Shown: piece after piece, positions 1-8,683 of the stretch
How the letters are laid out: each line of letters opens with the position of its first letter
Numbering within the stretch: the stretch's first letter is position 1
Source of the DNA: an uncultured Ruminococcus sp.
GTDB taxonomy: Bacteria; Bacillota; Clostridia; Oscillospirales; Ruminococcaceae
Assembly: GCA_902788785.1 (NCBI GenBank)
Contig: CADALT010000003.1
Span: 49,748 to 113,747 of the forward strand
Length of the DNA: 64,000 nt
Direction: 5' to 3'
Program-made: the position numbers and the translations under genes
The notes under the pieces: generated by a model
Database searches by the model: none
Told to the model about the DNA's origin: nothing
Seen by the model: only the letters and a program-made list of their open reading frames with translations

Positions 1-1314
1 GGCACGGTGGAAGCGGTAAAACCTACAGTAGGACAGCACGCAGTGTTCGCCGTCAAAGCCTATGGCTGTGTTGAATGTGGCTTGGAACTTCACTATGACC
101 ATCCAGATAAGCGGTACCATGGATATGACCGATAGGTTTGTAAGGGCGCTTTTCCAGTCGGGTATGGTCTTGACCACCAGCTCAAAACTTGGTATTATCC
201 TGCACAGCACCGAGTAGGCAACTCCGGGCAGCAGGCATATTATCAGGGGCATTGTTATGAAGCGCCACACATCTCTGATGCCTGTGCGCACATCATAGCC
301 CACCGTAGGCACGCCCGGCATAAGCAGCCTGACAGAAGTTTCTGCGGAGATGTTGGTGGTGATGGGTACAAGGGCTGAAAGTTCCAGCCTGCGCTTGCCG
401 TAGCCTGTACAGTGTACGGACACAGAGCATATGCCGAACAGCTTCATCAGCATGGACTGCTGATAGTCGATATAGTTTATCCTGTCACGCATGATGATGT
501 GGCGGCGCTTTGTGCCTTTGCCGCTGCTGATGAGCAGCATATCCTCACATCTTGTACAGGTGAAGTTCCAGTGGCGCATCAGGTTCGACAGGAAAGACAC
601 CAGCCAGCTGCCCATTACGACCAGCGCTGCGACTATCAGATATTTGGGTATGTGGATAGTGAGTTTTTCCAGCTCGCTGTTCACTCTTTCAAGGAACTGC
701 TCCTCTATCTCTCTGCCCACTATGCGGTAAGCCTGATATATGAAAGTCAGCGTCAGCAGCATACCCGAAAGGGTAGATGAGAACAGCAGCGAGAATATGA
801 TGAGGCTGCCTTTCTGGGAATTGAAGATATATTTCGGCTTGCTGCGGCATTTTTTTGTAGCAAGCTCGTAGATATAGAATGCCTGTTTCTGGCTGATATC
901 CAGCCGTATATCAGTGTTTTGTATACTCTTGGCATCTGTATCTATATATACTGTACAGGCTCGCATGAATCTGTAGATATATCCCTGGCACAGTGACATG
1001 GACGACATCTCGCTGAAATACACTCTGGTCTTTTCGATGCCGAAATAGCCTGTGTGGGAGATTATGCAGTCATCTTCTATCTCGAAATAGATGAACACCC
1101 ACCTTAATATGCCGTAGCCTATGACGAATGACAGGGTGAGTATATCTATCCAGTTGGCACGCAGCCAGCTCTCAAAATCGAACTTATTGGCTATGAGGTA
1201 TTTCGCCAGCGGGATAAGCAGCAGCCAGAGGTATTTTGCGATATACGTAAGTATCTTTATGGGGTGCTGGCGTTTTCTGAAAAAGCCGCGTATCCCTTTG
1301 TATTCGCCGCTCAT
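1..1314 (-). CDS. ydbT: YdbT-like bacterial PH-domain membrane protein (3' part outside window)
   Basis: An open frame of 438 codons begins with ATG at 1314 and runs off the left edge without a stop. The start overlaps the stop of the upstream gene by four bases (ATGA), so the pair is translationally coupled. The protein has hydrophobic segments near residues 20-45 and 60-75, then a bacterial PH (bPH2) domain around residues 85-140 containing ISHTGYFG and GYIYRFMRACTVYI. After more membrane segments, a second bPH2 domain at about 265-330 contains LLISSGKG and KLFGICSVSV. Repeated bPH2 modules between membrane helices, behind a small single-bPH2 gene, is the arrangement of Bacillus YdbS-YdbT. 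Family knowledge: those proteins sit in the membrane and have been linked to resistance to antimicrobial peptides. That role here is inference. Confidence 0.75.
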   Translation of the reverse strand, partial: MSGEYKGIRGFFRKRQHPIKILTYIAKYLWLLLIPLAKYLIANKFDFESWLRANWIDILTLSFVIGYGILRWVFIYFEIEDDCIISHTGYFGIEKTRVYFSEMSSMSLCQGYIYRFMRACTVYIDTDAKSIQNTDIRLDISQKQAFYIYELATKKCRSKPKYIFNSQKGSLIIFSLLFSSTLSGMLLTLTFIYQAYRIVGREIEEQFLERVNSELEKLTIHIPKYLIVAALVVMGSWLVSFLSNLMRHWNFTCTRCEDMLLISSGKGTKRRHIIMRDRINYIDYQQSMLMKLFGICSVSVHCTGYGKRRLELSALVPITTNISAETSVRLLMPGVPTVGYDVRTGIRDVWRFITMPLIICLLPGVAYSVLCRIIPSFELVVKTIPDWKSALTNLSVISMVPLIWMVIVKFQATFNTAIGFDGEHCVLSYCRFYRFHRA

Positions 1315-1784
1315 TGCTCACCTCTGCTTCTGATGGAATTATTTACCTGATCGGCGATCTCCTGCGCATCACGCTTTGAGAGGAAAGGCATCACGAGCCT
1401 TGAACCCAATGCATTCAGCACGATGAAATTCATACCTGTGAACCTGCCAAGCGGCAGGAATATGGCAGTTACGGATTTAACGGCTGAGGTCAGCATGAAC
1501 TGTTTTGAGGTCACTATCAGTCCGCTTTTGGCAGTTATCTCTTTGTTTGACACGGTGAAGCTCGCCTTATGGAAATAAAATGGCAGCACCAGCACCGCAA
1601 ACAGTGCAGCGATGACCCAAAGAGGCAACAGCACATAGTAGTCTGCAAAGCCGCTGTACCCCGGTACGAAACGCTCCACCAGATCAAGTATAAGGTTAAG
1701 TGCAAATCTTATAAGCAGCAGTATTGCAGCCAGCAGCGCATATATCAGTGCCAGCGGCCGCTTTGACAGCTTATATACTTTCAT
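1311..1784 (-). CDS. ydbS: YdbS-like bacterial PH-domain membrane protein
   Basis: A 157-residue protein with two hydrophobic segments (about 12-32 and 45-70) followed by one bPH2 domain (about 75-150; motifs ASFTVSNKEI, KSGLIVTSKQ, GRFTGMNFIVL). Length and architecture match Bacillus YdbS (about 160 residues). It is the first gene of a two-gene operon and its stop overlaps the ATG of the YdbT-like gene. The start at 1784 is preceded by GGAG and lies about 50 bases downstream of a good sigma-A promoter. Function is not known beyond the family link to envelope stress or peptide resistance. Confidence 0.75.
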   Translation of the reverse strand: MKVYKLSKRPLALIYALLAAILLLIRFALNLILDLVERFVPGYSGFADYYVLLPLWVIAALFAVLVLPFYFHKASFTVSNKEITAKSGLIVTSKQFMLTSAVKSVTAIFLPLGRFTGMNFIVLNALGSRLVMPFLSKRDAQEIADQVNNSIRSRGEQ

Positions 1785-1838
1785 ATTCGATATTCTCCAA
1801 AAAAATGTGATTTATTATAGAAATAATTGTACATAATA

Positions 1839-1867
1839 ATTATAACACACAATGCGATTTTTTACAA
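1839..1867 (-). promoter_or_regulatory. Sigma-A promoter of the ydbS-ydbT pair
   Basis: On the minus strand TTGTAA (1867-1862), a 17-bp spacer and TATAAT (1844-1839). It lies 55 bases upstream of the YdbS-like start. Confidence 0.7.
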
Positions 1868-1891
1868 GCCCTGCCAAGACTTTTTAACGTG

Positions 1892-1931
1892 AAAAAAAGC
1901 TCTTCCCGAGAAGATATTTGTCGGGAAGAGC
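1892..1931 (-). terminator. Rho-independent terminator after the cyclophilin lipoprotein gene
   Basis: A perfect 11-bp stem (1899-1909 with 1921-1931, GCTCTTCCCGA) is followed on the minus strand by seven T. It sits 26 bases after the cyclophilin gene stop. Confidence 0.9.
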
Positions 1932-1956
1932 ATATTTTTATCGTATAATATTATTA

Positions 1957-3246
1957 TCAGTAGTTCACGGTGAACTCAACTCTGTGATTGCCGTTTTCGT
2001 CGGGGTCGATCATTTCAGCCTTGACGATGGTTATTGGTGAACTGGGGACAGAGACCTCACCTGTCTGGCTGACACCTCTTGTAACGGAGGTAAAGCCGTC
2101 TACCACGTCCATACCCTCGGTCACTTTACCGAAAGCTGCATACTTGCCATCAAGGTTCTCGCAGGTATCGAAGCAGATGAAGAACTGGCTGGATGCGCTG
2201 TCGGGGTCTTCAGCCCTTGCCATGGATACTGTGCCCTTAACGTGCTTGAGGTCGTTATCCACACCGTTCTCGGTGAACTCGCCCTTGATGGTATCGGTCA
2301 TTTCCTCTGCGGAAGCAGGTGCGCCGCCCTGTGCCATGAAGCCGTCGATAACTCTGTGGAAGTTTGAGCCGTTATAGAAACCGTCGTTTACGAGTTTCTC
2401 GAAATTCTCGCAGGATATGGGGGCTTTTTCGGCATTAAGGGTGATGATGAACTTACCTTCCTTGAACTCATGCTCGGTGAAATCCATAGTGAACTTTGCT
2501 CTCTTATGACCGTCTGCATCGGGGTCGATCATTTCAGCCTTGGTGATGGTGATGGGCTGTATAGGCTCTGCCAGTTCATAGCTGGAATTGAGCTTTCTGT
2601 CAACGTTCAGGAAACGGTCTACAACCTCCATGCCCTGAGTTACCTGACCGAAAGCGGCATACTGACCGTCAAGGAAGCTTACTTCATCATAGCAGATGAA
2701 GAACTGGCTGGAAGCGCTGTCGTTATCCTGTGCCCTTGCCATAGAAACGATGCCCTTCATATGTTTGAGGTCGTTCTTCACGCCGTTGGCGGAGAACTCA
2801 CCCTTGATATTTGTGCCGGAGCCGCCCATGCCCGTGCCTTCGGGGTCGCCGCCCTGAGCCATGAAGTCATTAACGACTCTGTGGAAGGTGGTGCCGTCAT
2901 AGAAGCCTTCGCTGACAAGCTTTTCAAAATTCTCGCAGGTGATGGGAGCTTTATCCTCACGGAGGGTGATTATAAAGCTGTTCTCACCGATGTCCTCATC
3001 TGATGTGGGCAGCAGGTCTGCCACAAACTCGGTATTAGCGGCATTTTGAGAGCCGCTGTCATCCTGTGCGGAAGTTTCCTGCGTGCTTTCATCTGCGCTT
3101 GGTGCAGAAGTTTCAGCGCTGCTGTCGGTGGTTTTTGTGTGACTGTTTCCGCAGGAAGCGAGTGTGCCGCACATCATCAGCACAGCAGCCATTATACAGA
3201 CTGCGCTTTTCCTGACACGGTTATCGGTATTTTCGGATATTTTCAT
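1957..3246 (-). CDS. Tandem cyclophilin-type peptidyl-prolyl isomerase lipoprotein
   Basis: A 429-residue exported lipoprotein: the signal peptide ends in lipobox LASC (Cys at about residue 32), then a Ser/Thr/Glu-rich linker to about residue 70. Two cyclophilin domains follow (about 80-240 and 255-425). Each keeps FHRVV/FHRVI, MAQGG, SSQFFIC and the AAFGQV/AAFGKV block typical of catalytic cyclophilins, so both are probably active in cis-trans prolyl isomerisation of proteins outside the membrane. The domains are near copies, which suggests internal duplication; single-domain forms are the usual length in Firmicutes. The gene is monocistronic, with its own promoter and terminator. The start is preceded by GAAAGGACGG. 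Confidence 0.9.
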   Translation of the reverse strand: MKISENTDNRVRKSAVCIMAAVLMMCGTLASCGNSHTKTTDSSAETSAPSADESTQETSAQDDSGSQNAANTEFVADLLPTSDEDIGENSFIITLREDKAPITCENFEKLVSEGFYDGTTFHRVVNDFMAQGGDPEGTGMGGSGTNIKGEFSANGVKNDLKHMKGIVSMARAQDNDSASSQFFICYDEVSFLDGQYAAFGQVTQGMEVVDRFLNVDRKLNSSYELAEPIQPITITKAEMIDPDADGHKRAKFTMDFTEHEFKEGKFIITLNAEKAPISCENFEKLVNDGFYNGSNFHRVIDGFMAQGGAPASAEEMTDTIKGEFTENGVDNDLKHVKGTVSMARAEDPDSASSQFFICFDTCENLDGKYAAFGKVTEGMDVVDGFTSVTRGVSQTGEVSVPSSPITIVKAEMIDPDENGNHRVEFTVNY

Positions 3247-3283
3247 TTACTTTCCGTCCTTTCAATATTTATAAACAACCTTA

Positions 3284-3312
3284 ATTATAGCACCTATTCC
3301 CCAAAAAATCAA
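3284..3312 (-). promoter_or_regulatory. Sigma-A promoter of the cyclophilin lipoprotein gene
   Basis: Minus strand TTGATT (3312-3307), 17-bp spacer, TATAAT (3289-3284), 38 bases before the start codon. Confidence 0.75.
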
Positions 3313-3350
3313 GGCAGACAGCCACATTTCACCGAACTTTCACCCTAGCC

Positions 3351-3765
3351 CCCTAGCCCGGGTCGCCAACTCGTTACGTTGTTTTGTTTAAAAGAATAAA
3401 CAGGCGCTCGGTAGCGTTCAATAGTTGGTCAGCAAAGGTAGTTCACCCTAGCCCGGGACGCCGATTCGTTACGGCTGTTTGTTTAATAGAATAAACAGGC
3501 GCTCGGTATCTCAACATAGTTGGTCAGCAAAGGTAGTTCACCCTAGCCCGGGACGCCGATTCGTCACGGCTGTTTGTTTAATAGGAAAAACAGGCGCTCG
3601 GTATCTCAACATAGTTGGTCAGCAAAGGTAGTTCCCTAGCCCGGGACGCCGATTCGTCACGTAGTTTTGCTTAAAAGTAAAAACAGGCACGCGGTAGCGT
3701 TCAATAGTTGGTCGGCAAAGGTAGTTCACCCTAGCCCGGGACGCCGATTCGTTACGGCTGTTTGT
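3351..3765. repeat. Array of 95-bp direct repeats, about 4.4 copies
   Basis: Units at 3351-3445, 3446-3540, 3541-3633 (two bases shorter), 3634-3728, and a partial unit 3729-3765. Each unit opens with CCCTAGCCCGGG and closes with GGTAGTTCA or a close variant. Units 2 and 3 are nearly identical; 1 and 4 share variants with each other (for example GGTAGCGTTCAATAG). Within each unit a CTGTTT...AAACAG inverted repeat can form a hairpin. There is no coding frame across the array. It lies between the promoter of the cyclophilin gene and that of polA. The function is unknown. Confidence 0.9.
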
Positions 3766-3870
3766 CGTTACAGTTAGATGGAGCACGTTCAGGGATTTTG
3801 TTTCATCGCCGCCCGATTTAATAGTTTCATTCTCCTGATTTTGTGGAGAACGTATTTTTTGTGCCTTGAT

Positions 3871-3982
3871 GTGAGGGCTCTGCCCTCACGCTCCCGCAAG
3901 CCTTTCGGTGAACAATATCAAAATCAAAGATTTTGACATTTGCTTGAGCCAAAGCTTGCCTCGTCACCGCTTTTTGCTTTGG
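3871..3982. other. Hairpin-rich intergenic segment upstream of polA
   Basis: The rest of the 836-base gap (3247-4082) holds no gene. It contains three successive inverted repeats: GTGAGGG/CCCTCAC (3871-3889), TCAAAATC/GATTTTGA (3918-3936, 3-base loop) and CCAAAGC/GCTTTGG (3949-3982). None is followed by a clear T run. This could be a dispersed repeat or a structured transcript. I cannot decide from one copy. Confidence 0.4.
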
Positions 3983-4017
3983 TGCATGGTTTTGCGCTCG
4001 GAGCTTTCTTTTATTTC

Positions 4018-4046
4018 TTTACTTTTTGTCTGTTTTGTGGTATAAT
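4018..4046 (+). promoter_or_regulatory. polA promoter with extended -10
   Basis: TTTACT (4018-4023), 17-bp spacer, TGG-TATAAT (-10 at 4041-4046). The polA ribosome site GGGAGG lies at 4069-4074. Confidence 0.7.
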
Positions 4047-4082
4047 ATATCCGATAACTTTTCGCTAAAGGGAGGCAACCAA

Positions 4083-6647
4083 ATGAAACTGCTTTGTATC
4101 GACGGAAACAGTATCATGAACCGTGCATATTACGGTATAAAGGTGCTTACTAACTCAAAGGGCATAAGCACCAATGCCATCACGGGATTTATGAATATAT
4201 ATCTTAAAGAAATAGCCGAGGTAAAGCCTGATTGTGTGGCTGTGGCTTTTGACCTGAGGTCGCCTACGTTCAGGCATCTGGCAAATTCTGCCTATAAAGC
4301 AAACAGAAAGGGTATGCCCGATGACCTCGCACAGCAGATGCCGCTGATACGCAAGCTGCTCAAACTATTGGGTATAAAGACCGTGGAGTGTGAGGGTTTC
4401 GAGGCGGACGATATACTGGGTACTCTTTCGAGGGCGGCGGCTGACAGCGGCAACGAATGTTTCATACTCACAGGTGACCGTGACAGCTTTCAGCTTATAA
4501 ACGATAAGGTCACGGTAAGGCTGGCAGGCACTAAGGAGACAAAGATATATACTCCTCAGCGGATACGTGACGAGTACGGGGTCGAGCCTTTGCAGATGAT
4601 AGAGGTAAAGGCGCTGATGGGCGATACCTCGGACAATATCTCGGGCGTGCGTGGTATAGGTGAAAAGACTGCGCTCTCGCTGATACAGCAGACGGGCAGT
4701 GTTGACGGGCTTTATGACAGCATTGACGAACTGACTTTGACGAAATCGGTGCGCAGCAAGCTGGAATGCGGCAGGCAGGATGCGCTGGACAGCCGCTTTT
4801 TGGCGACGATACGCCTTGATGTGCCCATAGAGAAGTCCATGGAGGCTTACAAGCTGCAGCGTCCCGACAGCGAGGCGGCACGAGAGATGCTGACCGAGCT
4901 GGAGATGCTGAGGCTGATGGAAAGACTGGGGCTCAGCGATACCAAGATGGCGAATACAGATCAGGAGACCAAGGTGAAGCTGAAGGATCTGCCAAAGTAC
5001 GAACTCGATCTGACGCTGAACGATGAAGTTATATCGACAATGACCGAGGGGAAAAAGGCGGCTTTCATATTCGATGGGGCAAGCATACAGGTGTTCTTCG
5101 AGGAGAAGCTTTACAAGCTGGCACAGGGCGACTGGGATTTCGATGGTGTGGTACTGAGATTCTTCGAGAGCGGCTGTGAGAAGATCACTTTTGAGGGCAA
5201 GAGGGCGCACAAATTTGCCTTTGATAACGACACCCATCTGAACGGGCTGACTTTCTGCTGTGATCTGGCAGGATATCTGCTGAATTCTCAGGCAGGGGAG
5301 TACACGGTGGAGAATCTTTCGCTGACCTACAAAGTGATATACCGTGCGGACCTTGAAGAATATGCGGACGTGGCAACTCTGCCCGCACTGGCTGAAAATC
5401 TCAGGACACAGCTGGAAACGACGAATATGATGCACCTTTACAACGATATCGAGCTGCCGTTGTGCGAGGTGCTGGCTTCGATGGAACACTACGGCGTGCG
5501 TGCGGACACGGACGGTATACGTGAATTCGGCGAGGGGCTGAAAAAGGATATAGGCACCATCACGGCGAAGATATACGAGCTGGCAGGGGAAGAATTCAAC
5601 ATCGCTTCCACCAAACAGCTGGGCGAGGTGCTTTTTGAGAAACTGGGTCTGCCCGTCATCAAAAAGACAAAATCGGGCTATTCCACCAATGCGGAGGTAC
5701 TGGACGAGCTATCGGACAAGCACCCGATAGTGCCGCTGATACTGGATTACCGCACCCTTACCAAGCTCAATTCGACCTATGTGGACGGACTGCTGAAAGA
5801 GGTCGAGGCAGACGGCAGAGTGCGCAGTGTCTTCAAGCAGACGGAGACCAGAACAGGGCGCATATCGTCCACCGAGCCAAATATGCAGAATATCCCCGTG
5901 CGCAAGGAGATAGGCAGGAATATGCGAAAATTCTTCATTGCGGGCGAGGGCTATACTCTGCTGGATGCGGACTACAGCCAGATAGAGCTGCGTGTGCTGG
6001 CGGCAGTCTGCCACGATGAGAATATGCAGAAGACCTTTGCGGAGGGTACTGATATACACACCATGACGGCTTCGCAGGTATTCGGGGTGCCTGTCAGTGA
6101 GATGACACCCGAGCTCAGGAGTGCGGCAAAGGCTGTAAACTTCGGTATAATCTACGGCATAGGACCGTTCTCGCTCTCGAAGGATATAGGTGTTACCCAG
6201 AAAGAAGCAAAGCAGTATATACAGAACTATCTCGATAATTTCCCAAAGGTATCGCAGTTCATGGACAGCACGGTTGAGGACGGCGAGAAGAACGGCTATG
6301 TTACGACTATTTTCGGAAGACGCAGATATATCCCCGAGCTGAAGGCGGCAAACAAGATAACCAAGGCATTCGGCAAGCGTGCCGCAATGAATGCGCCTAT
6401 ACAGGGTGCGGCGGCAGACATAATCAAGATAGCTATGGTAAAGGTCTACAACAGGCTGAAAGCTGAAAAGCTCGATGCAAGGCTGATATTACAGGTACAC
6501 GACGAACTGATAATAGAAGTTTCGCAGGCTGACAAGGACAAGGCTGCGGCTGTACTAAAGGAAGAGATGGAAAATGCGGTGAAGCTTGATGTACCTATGG
6601 AGGTCTCTGTAGGGGAAGGGCAAAGCTGGTATATAGCAAAGGGTTAA
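4083..6647 (+). CDS. polA: DNA polymerase I
   Basis: An 854-residue polymerase for gap filling and Okazaki fragment processing. The ATG at 4083 is chosen because GGGAGGC lies just upstream and the product then starts MKLLCIDGNS, as in the family; an in-frame ATG at 4026 lies upstream of the -10 element. The 5' nuclease domain (1-300) has metal-binding motifs CIDGNS, FEADD (107-110), TGDRD (130-134) and GDTSDN (180-185). The polymerase domain has motif A DADYSQIELR (near 627), motif B KAVNFGIIYGIG (near 683) and motif C QVHDE (near 805). The middle 3'-5' exonuclease region (about 310-470) lacks the acidic DEDD residues, so proofreading is probably absent, as in Bacillus. The guanine-deaminase-like gene follows after 16 bases. 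Confidence 0.97.
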   Translation: MKLLCIDGNSIMNRAYYGIKVLTNSKGISTNAITGFMNIYLKEIAEVKPDCVAVAFDLRSPTFRHLANSAYKANRKGMPDDLAQQMPLIRKLLKLLGIKTVECEGFEADDILGTLSRAAADSGNECFILTGDRDSFQLINDKVTVRLAGTKETKIYTPQRIRDEYGVEPLQMIEVKALMGDTSDNISGVRGIGEKTALSLIQQTGSVDGLYDSIDELTLTKSVRSKLECGRQDALDSRFLATIRLDVPIEKSMEAYKLQRPDSEAAREMLTELEMLRLMERLGLSDTKMANTDQETKVKLKDLPKYELDLTLNDEVISTMTEGKKAAFIFDGASIQVFFEEKLYKLAQGDWDFDGVVLRFFESGCEKITFEGKRAHKFAFDNDTHLNGLTFCCDLAGYLLNSQAGEYTVENLSLTYKVIYRADLEEYADVATLPALAENLRTQLETTNMMHLYNDIELPLCEVLASMEHYGVRADTDGIREFGEGLKKDIGTITAKIYELAGEEFNIASTKQLGEVLFEKLGLPVIKKTKSGYSTNAEVLDELSDKHPIVPLILDYRTLTKLNSTYVDGLLKEVEADGRVRSVFKQTETRTGRISSTEPNMQNIPVRKEIGRNMRKFFIAGEGYTLLDADYSQIELRVLAAVCHDENMQKTFAEGTDIHTMTASQVFGVPVSEMTPELRSAAKAVNFGIIYGIGPFSLSKDIGVTQKEAKQYIQNYLDNFPKVSQFMDSTVEDGEKNGYVTTIFGRRRYIPELKAANKITKAFGKRAAMNAPIQGAAADIIKIAMVKVYNRLKAEKLDARLILQVHDELIIEVSQADKDKAAAVLKEEMENAVKLDVPMEVSVGEGQSWYIAKG

Positions 6648-6663
6648 GATATGGGGGTGAACC

Positions 6664-7107
6664 ATGGATAAGTATATGAAAATTGCGGTCGAGCAGGCAA
6701 GAGAGGGCATCAATTCAGGCCACGGAGGACCTTTTGGCTGCGTGATAGTCAAGGATGGCAAGGTCATAGGCAAGGGACACAATGAGGTCATCAGAATGAA
6801 TGACCCTACCTGTCACGGTGAGATGATGGCGATACGGGATGCCTGCAAAACTCTGGGGACGTTTGACCTTTCGGGCTGTGAATTATATACAACAGCAGAG
6901 CCTTGCCCAATGTGTCTGGGTGCGATATTGTGGGCGAATATCGAAAAGGTATACTATGGCTGCAATATATCGGATACAGATGCCATAGGTTTCAGAGATA
7001 AGATATTCTTTTCGGAGTCCCATAATATCTCACAGGAACTGGACAGGGAGGAATGTCTGGAAGTTTTCCGTGAATATCAGCAGATAGAGGATAAGAAGAG
7101 CTATTGA
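6664..7107 (+). CDS. Nucleoside/guanine deaminase-like zinc enzyme
   Basis: A 147-residue member of the cytidine deaminase fold. Zinc site: HGE (CHGEMMAI, near 56) and PCPMC (near 80-84). GGPFGCVIVKDG near the N-terminus and the NDPTCH run resemble Bacillus guanine deaminase GuaD, which hydrolyses guanine to xanthine and ammonia. The length also matches (about 156). The catalytic triplet is HGE rather than the usual HAE, a small change whose effect is unknown. A tRNA adenosine deaminase (TadA) is less likely because the GGPFG and C-terminal segments fit GuaD better. It is probably co-transcribed with polA, and is followed by a terminator. Confidence 0.75.
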   Translation: MDKYMKIAVEQAREGINSGHGGPFGCVIVKDGKVIGKGHNEVIRMNDPTCHGEMMAIRDACKTLGTFDLSGCELYTTAEPCPMCLGAILWANIEKVYYGCNISDTDAIGFRDKIFFSESHNISQELDREECLEVFREYQQIEDKKSY

Positions 7108-7123
7108 TAAGGCATACAGAAAA

Positions 7124-7155
7124 AGAGCTGTTGCGTGATGCAGCAGCTCTTTATT
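7124..7155. terminator. Bidirectional terminator between converging genes
   Basis: Stem 7124-7134 / 7140-7150 (AGAGCTGTTGC with GCAGCAGCTCT, one G-U pair) followed by TTATTTTA on the plus strand, with an A run on the other side. Confidence 0.85.
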
Positions 7156-8511
7156 TTATACTTCGATTTCGTTACTTACAGATACTTCTGAAGGTATCTC
7201 GTCTATGGGTGCGGACTCAGTTGGCTCGGTAAGCTCAGCTTTAAGGGCTCTTGCCGCTTTGCGTTCTTCTTCAAGCGACTCCATAAGCTTTTTCTCAGCC
7301 TTTTTCTCGAAAAGCATCTTGATGACCTTTTTATCCGCAGGTGAGGCTATCTCCTCACGCAGGGTATAGAAAACGAACGCTATGTTCACTATCTGTATCA
7401 AGGTCAGCCATCTCATATCCATTGAGTCGTGACCGTAGAGAAATCTCGAAAGGCACTGAACGGTGCAGTACTGCGAGGTCGCAATGAGCCATGCACGCTT
7501 TTTGTAGTAGAAAGCGAACAGCACGAACATTATCTCGGTGAGATACATATACCTTTCGTGCATATGAGGGAGCACAAAGGGGACGATGAACGAGGACATC
7601 ATTGCCATGCCTATGACCGTGCTTTTGGTTATGGTCAGCTTTTTGTCGGTGATATAGTAGTACATCATGATGATGACCACTGCACCTGCGAAGAATATGC
7701 CCGCAGAACCAAGCTCGGCATCCTCCATACCCTCCCATAGCGCCCAGATGTTTGACAAGGAGAGCGTAAGCTGGGGATACTGACCCGACTGGAAAAGGTA
7801 TACGGTCAGCAGTCTTTTGAAATCGCCGCCTGCGATGGTCGCAGGGATTATGGACATCACATATACCGCAGGTATCCACAGTAGCGTCCGCCAGCGTACC
7901 TTGCGCTTCATGATAAGTATGCCTATAAGCGGCAGCAGGAATATGGACTGGATCTTGAATGAGAATGATATGCCCAGCATTATCAGTGCCAGGCTGTCCC
8001 TGCCTTTAAGGAGATAGTACAGGCAGATCACTAAGAACGTGGTGTATATGACATCACACTGTGCCCAGGCAGATGAGTTTATCACCACCGACGGCAGGCA
8101 GAATGCCACGCCGAAGGCTATCTCGGGCAGGTGAGAATCGTGGGGTTCTTTGAGCTCGACTATCTTCATCACATAGAAGGACATGATAAAGTCAAACACT
8201 ATGGAGATAAGTTTCAGCCCCACATTTATATCAAGCTTGGTATAGGTGAGTGCCGCCATGAAGTAGTAGTACATCGGCGTATAATCGCCTATCTTATCAC
8301 CCGTTGCTCTGAAACCGCCGTGGTCTTTGATATAATTGTACCACGGTATCAGGAAGCTGTTCACATCTCCCGAGACCTTCGGGAAAAGTTTGTATCTCAA
8401 CAGCATACCGCAAAAGCATAGTGCCAGCAGGAACAGGACCCTCAGTATCGTATACTCATTTTTTTTGTAAAAAGCCGCTATCCTGCCTGAATAACTGTTT
8501 TTTTCAGACAT
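7156..8511 (-). CDS. GT-C fold membrane glycosyltransferase (Gpi18/mannosyltransferase-like)
   Basis: About 451 residues with roughly ten membrane helices and a charged cytoplasmic tail (about 390-451, rich in Lys/Glu/Ala). An acidic residue in the first extracellular loop (SGDVNSFLIPWYNYI, near 50) and motifs such as HMHERYMYL (near 315) are typical of GT-C polyprenyl-phosphate-sugar-dependent mannosyltransferase-like proteins. It probably transfers a sugar on the outer face of the membrane; donor and acceptor are unknown. I prefer the ATG at 8511: the in-frame ATG at 8529 overlaps the GGAGG that would serve as ribosome site. A TTGACA promoter lies directly upstream. No partner genes of a polysaccharide cluster adjoin it. 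Confidence 0.7.
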   Translation of the reverse strand: MSEKNSYSGRIAAFYKKNEYTILRVLFLLALCFCGMLLRYKLFPKVSGDVNSFLIPWYNYIKDHGGFRATGDKIGDYTPMYYYFMAALTYTKLDINVGLKLISIVFDFIMSFYVMKIVELKEPHDSHLPEIAFGVAFCLPSVVINSSAWAQCDVIYTTFLVICLYYLLKGRDSLALIMLGISFSFKIQSIFLLPLIGILIMKRKVRWRTLLWIPAVYVMSIIPATIAGGDFKRLLTVYLFQSGQYPQLTLSLSNIWALWEGMEDAELGSAGIFFAGAVVIIMMYYYITDKKLTITKSTVIGMAMMSSFIVPFVLPHMHERYMYLTEIMFVLFAFYYKKRAWLIATSQYCTVQCLSRFLYGHDSMDMRWLTLIQIVNIAFVFYTLREEIASPADKKVIKMLFEKKAEKKLMESLEEERKAARALKAELTEPTESAPIDEIPSEVSVSNEIEV

Positions 8512-8549
8512 TGTCTCGTTGACCTCCATATTTTACAATAACTCTTTTT

Positions 8550-8578
8550 ATTGTAACCCAAATATCGGCTTTTGTCAA
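8550..8578 (-). promoter_or_regulatory. Sigma-A promoter of the GT-C gene with an overlapping inverted repeat
   Basis: Minus strand TTGACA (8578-8573), 17-bp spacer, TACAAT (8555-8550). A 7-bp inverted repeat TTACAAT/ATTGTAA covers 8534-8557, overlapping the -10 and start site, and could be an operator. Confidence 0.75.
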
Positions 8579-8612
8579 GCTTTTGTGCCCTTTTTACTTT
8601 TGGGAAACTGTC

Positions 8613-8641
8613 TTTACTTTTGGCAAAATATGTGATATAAT
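8613..8641 (+). promoter_or_regulatory. Promoter of the diguanylate cyclase gene, extended -10
   Basis: TTTACT (8613-8618), 17-bp spacer, TGA-TATAAT (-10 at 8636-8641). It is divergent from the GT-C promoter. Confidence 0.7.
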
Positions 8642-8683
8642 GTATATAACAGATATATTGAGTCATAAATAGGGGGGATGCGG

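Noticed and set aside
3351-3765. CRISPR array
   Set aside because: Units are 95 bp and directly abutting, with no unique spacers and no cas genes.
4365-5489. Long minus-strand open frame inside polA
   Set aside because: It lies antisense to a fully conserved polA and its translation is low-complexity, unlike any protein family.
6664-7107. tRNA adenosine deaminase TadA
   Set aside because: GGPFG and NDPTCH motifs and the C-terminus fit guanine-deaminase-like proteins better.
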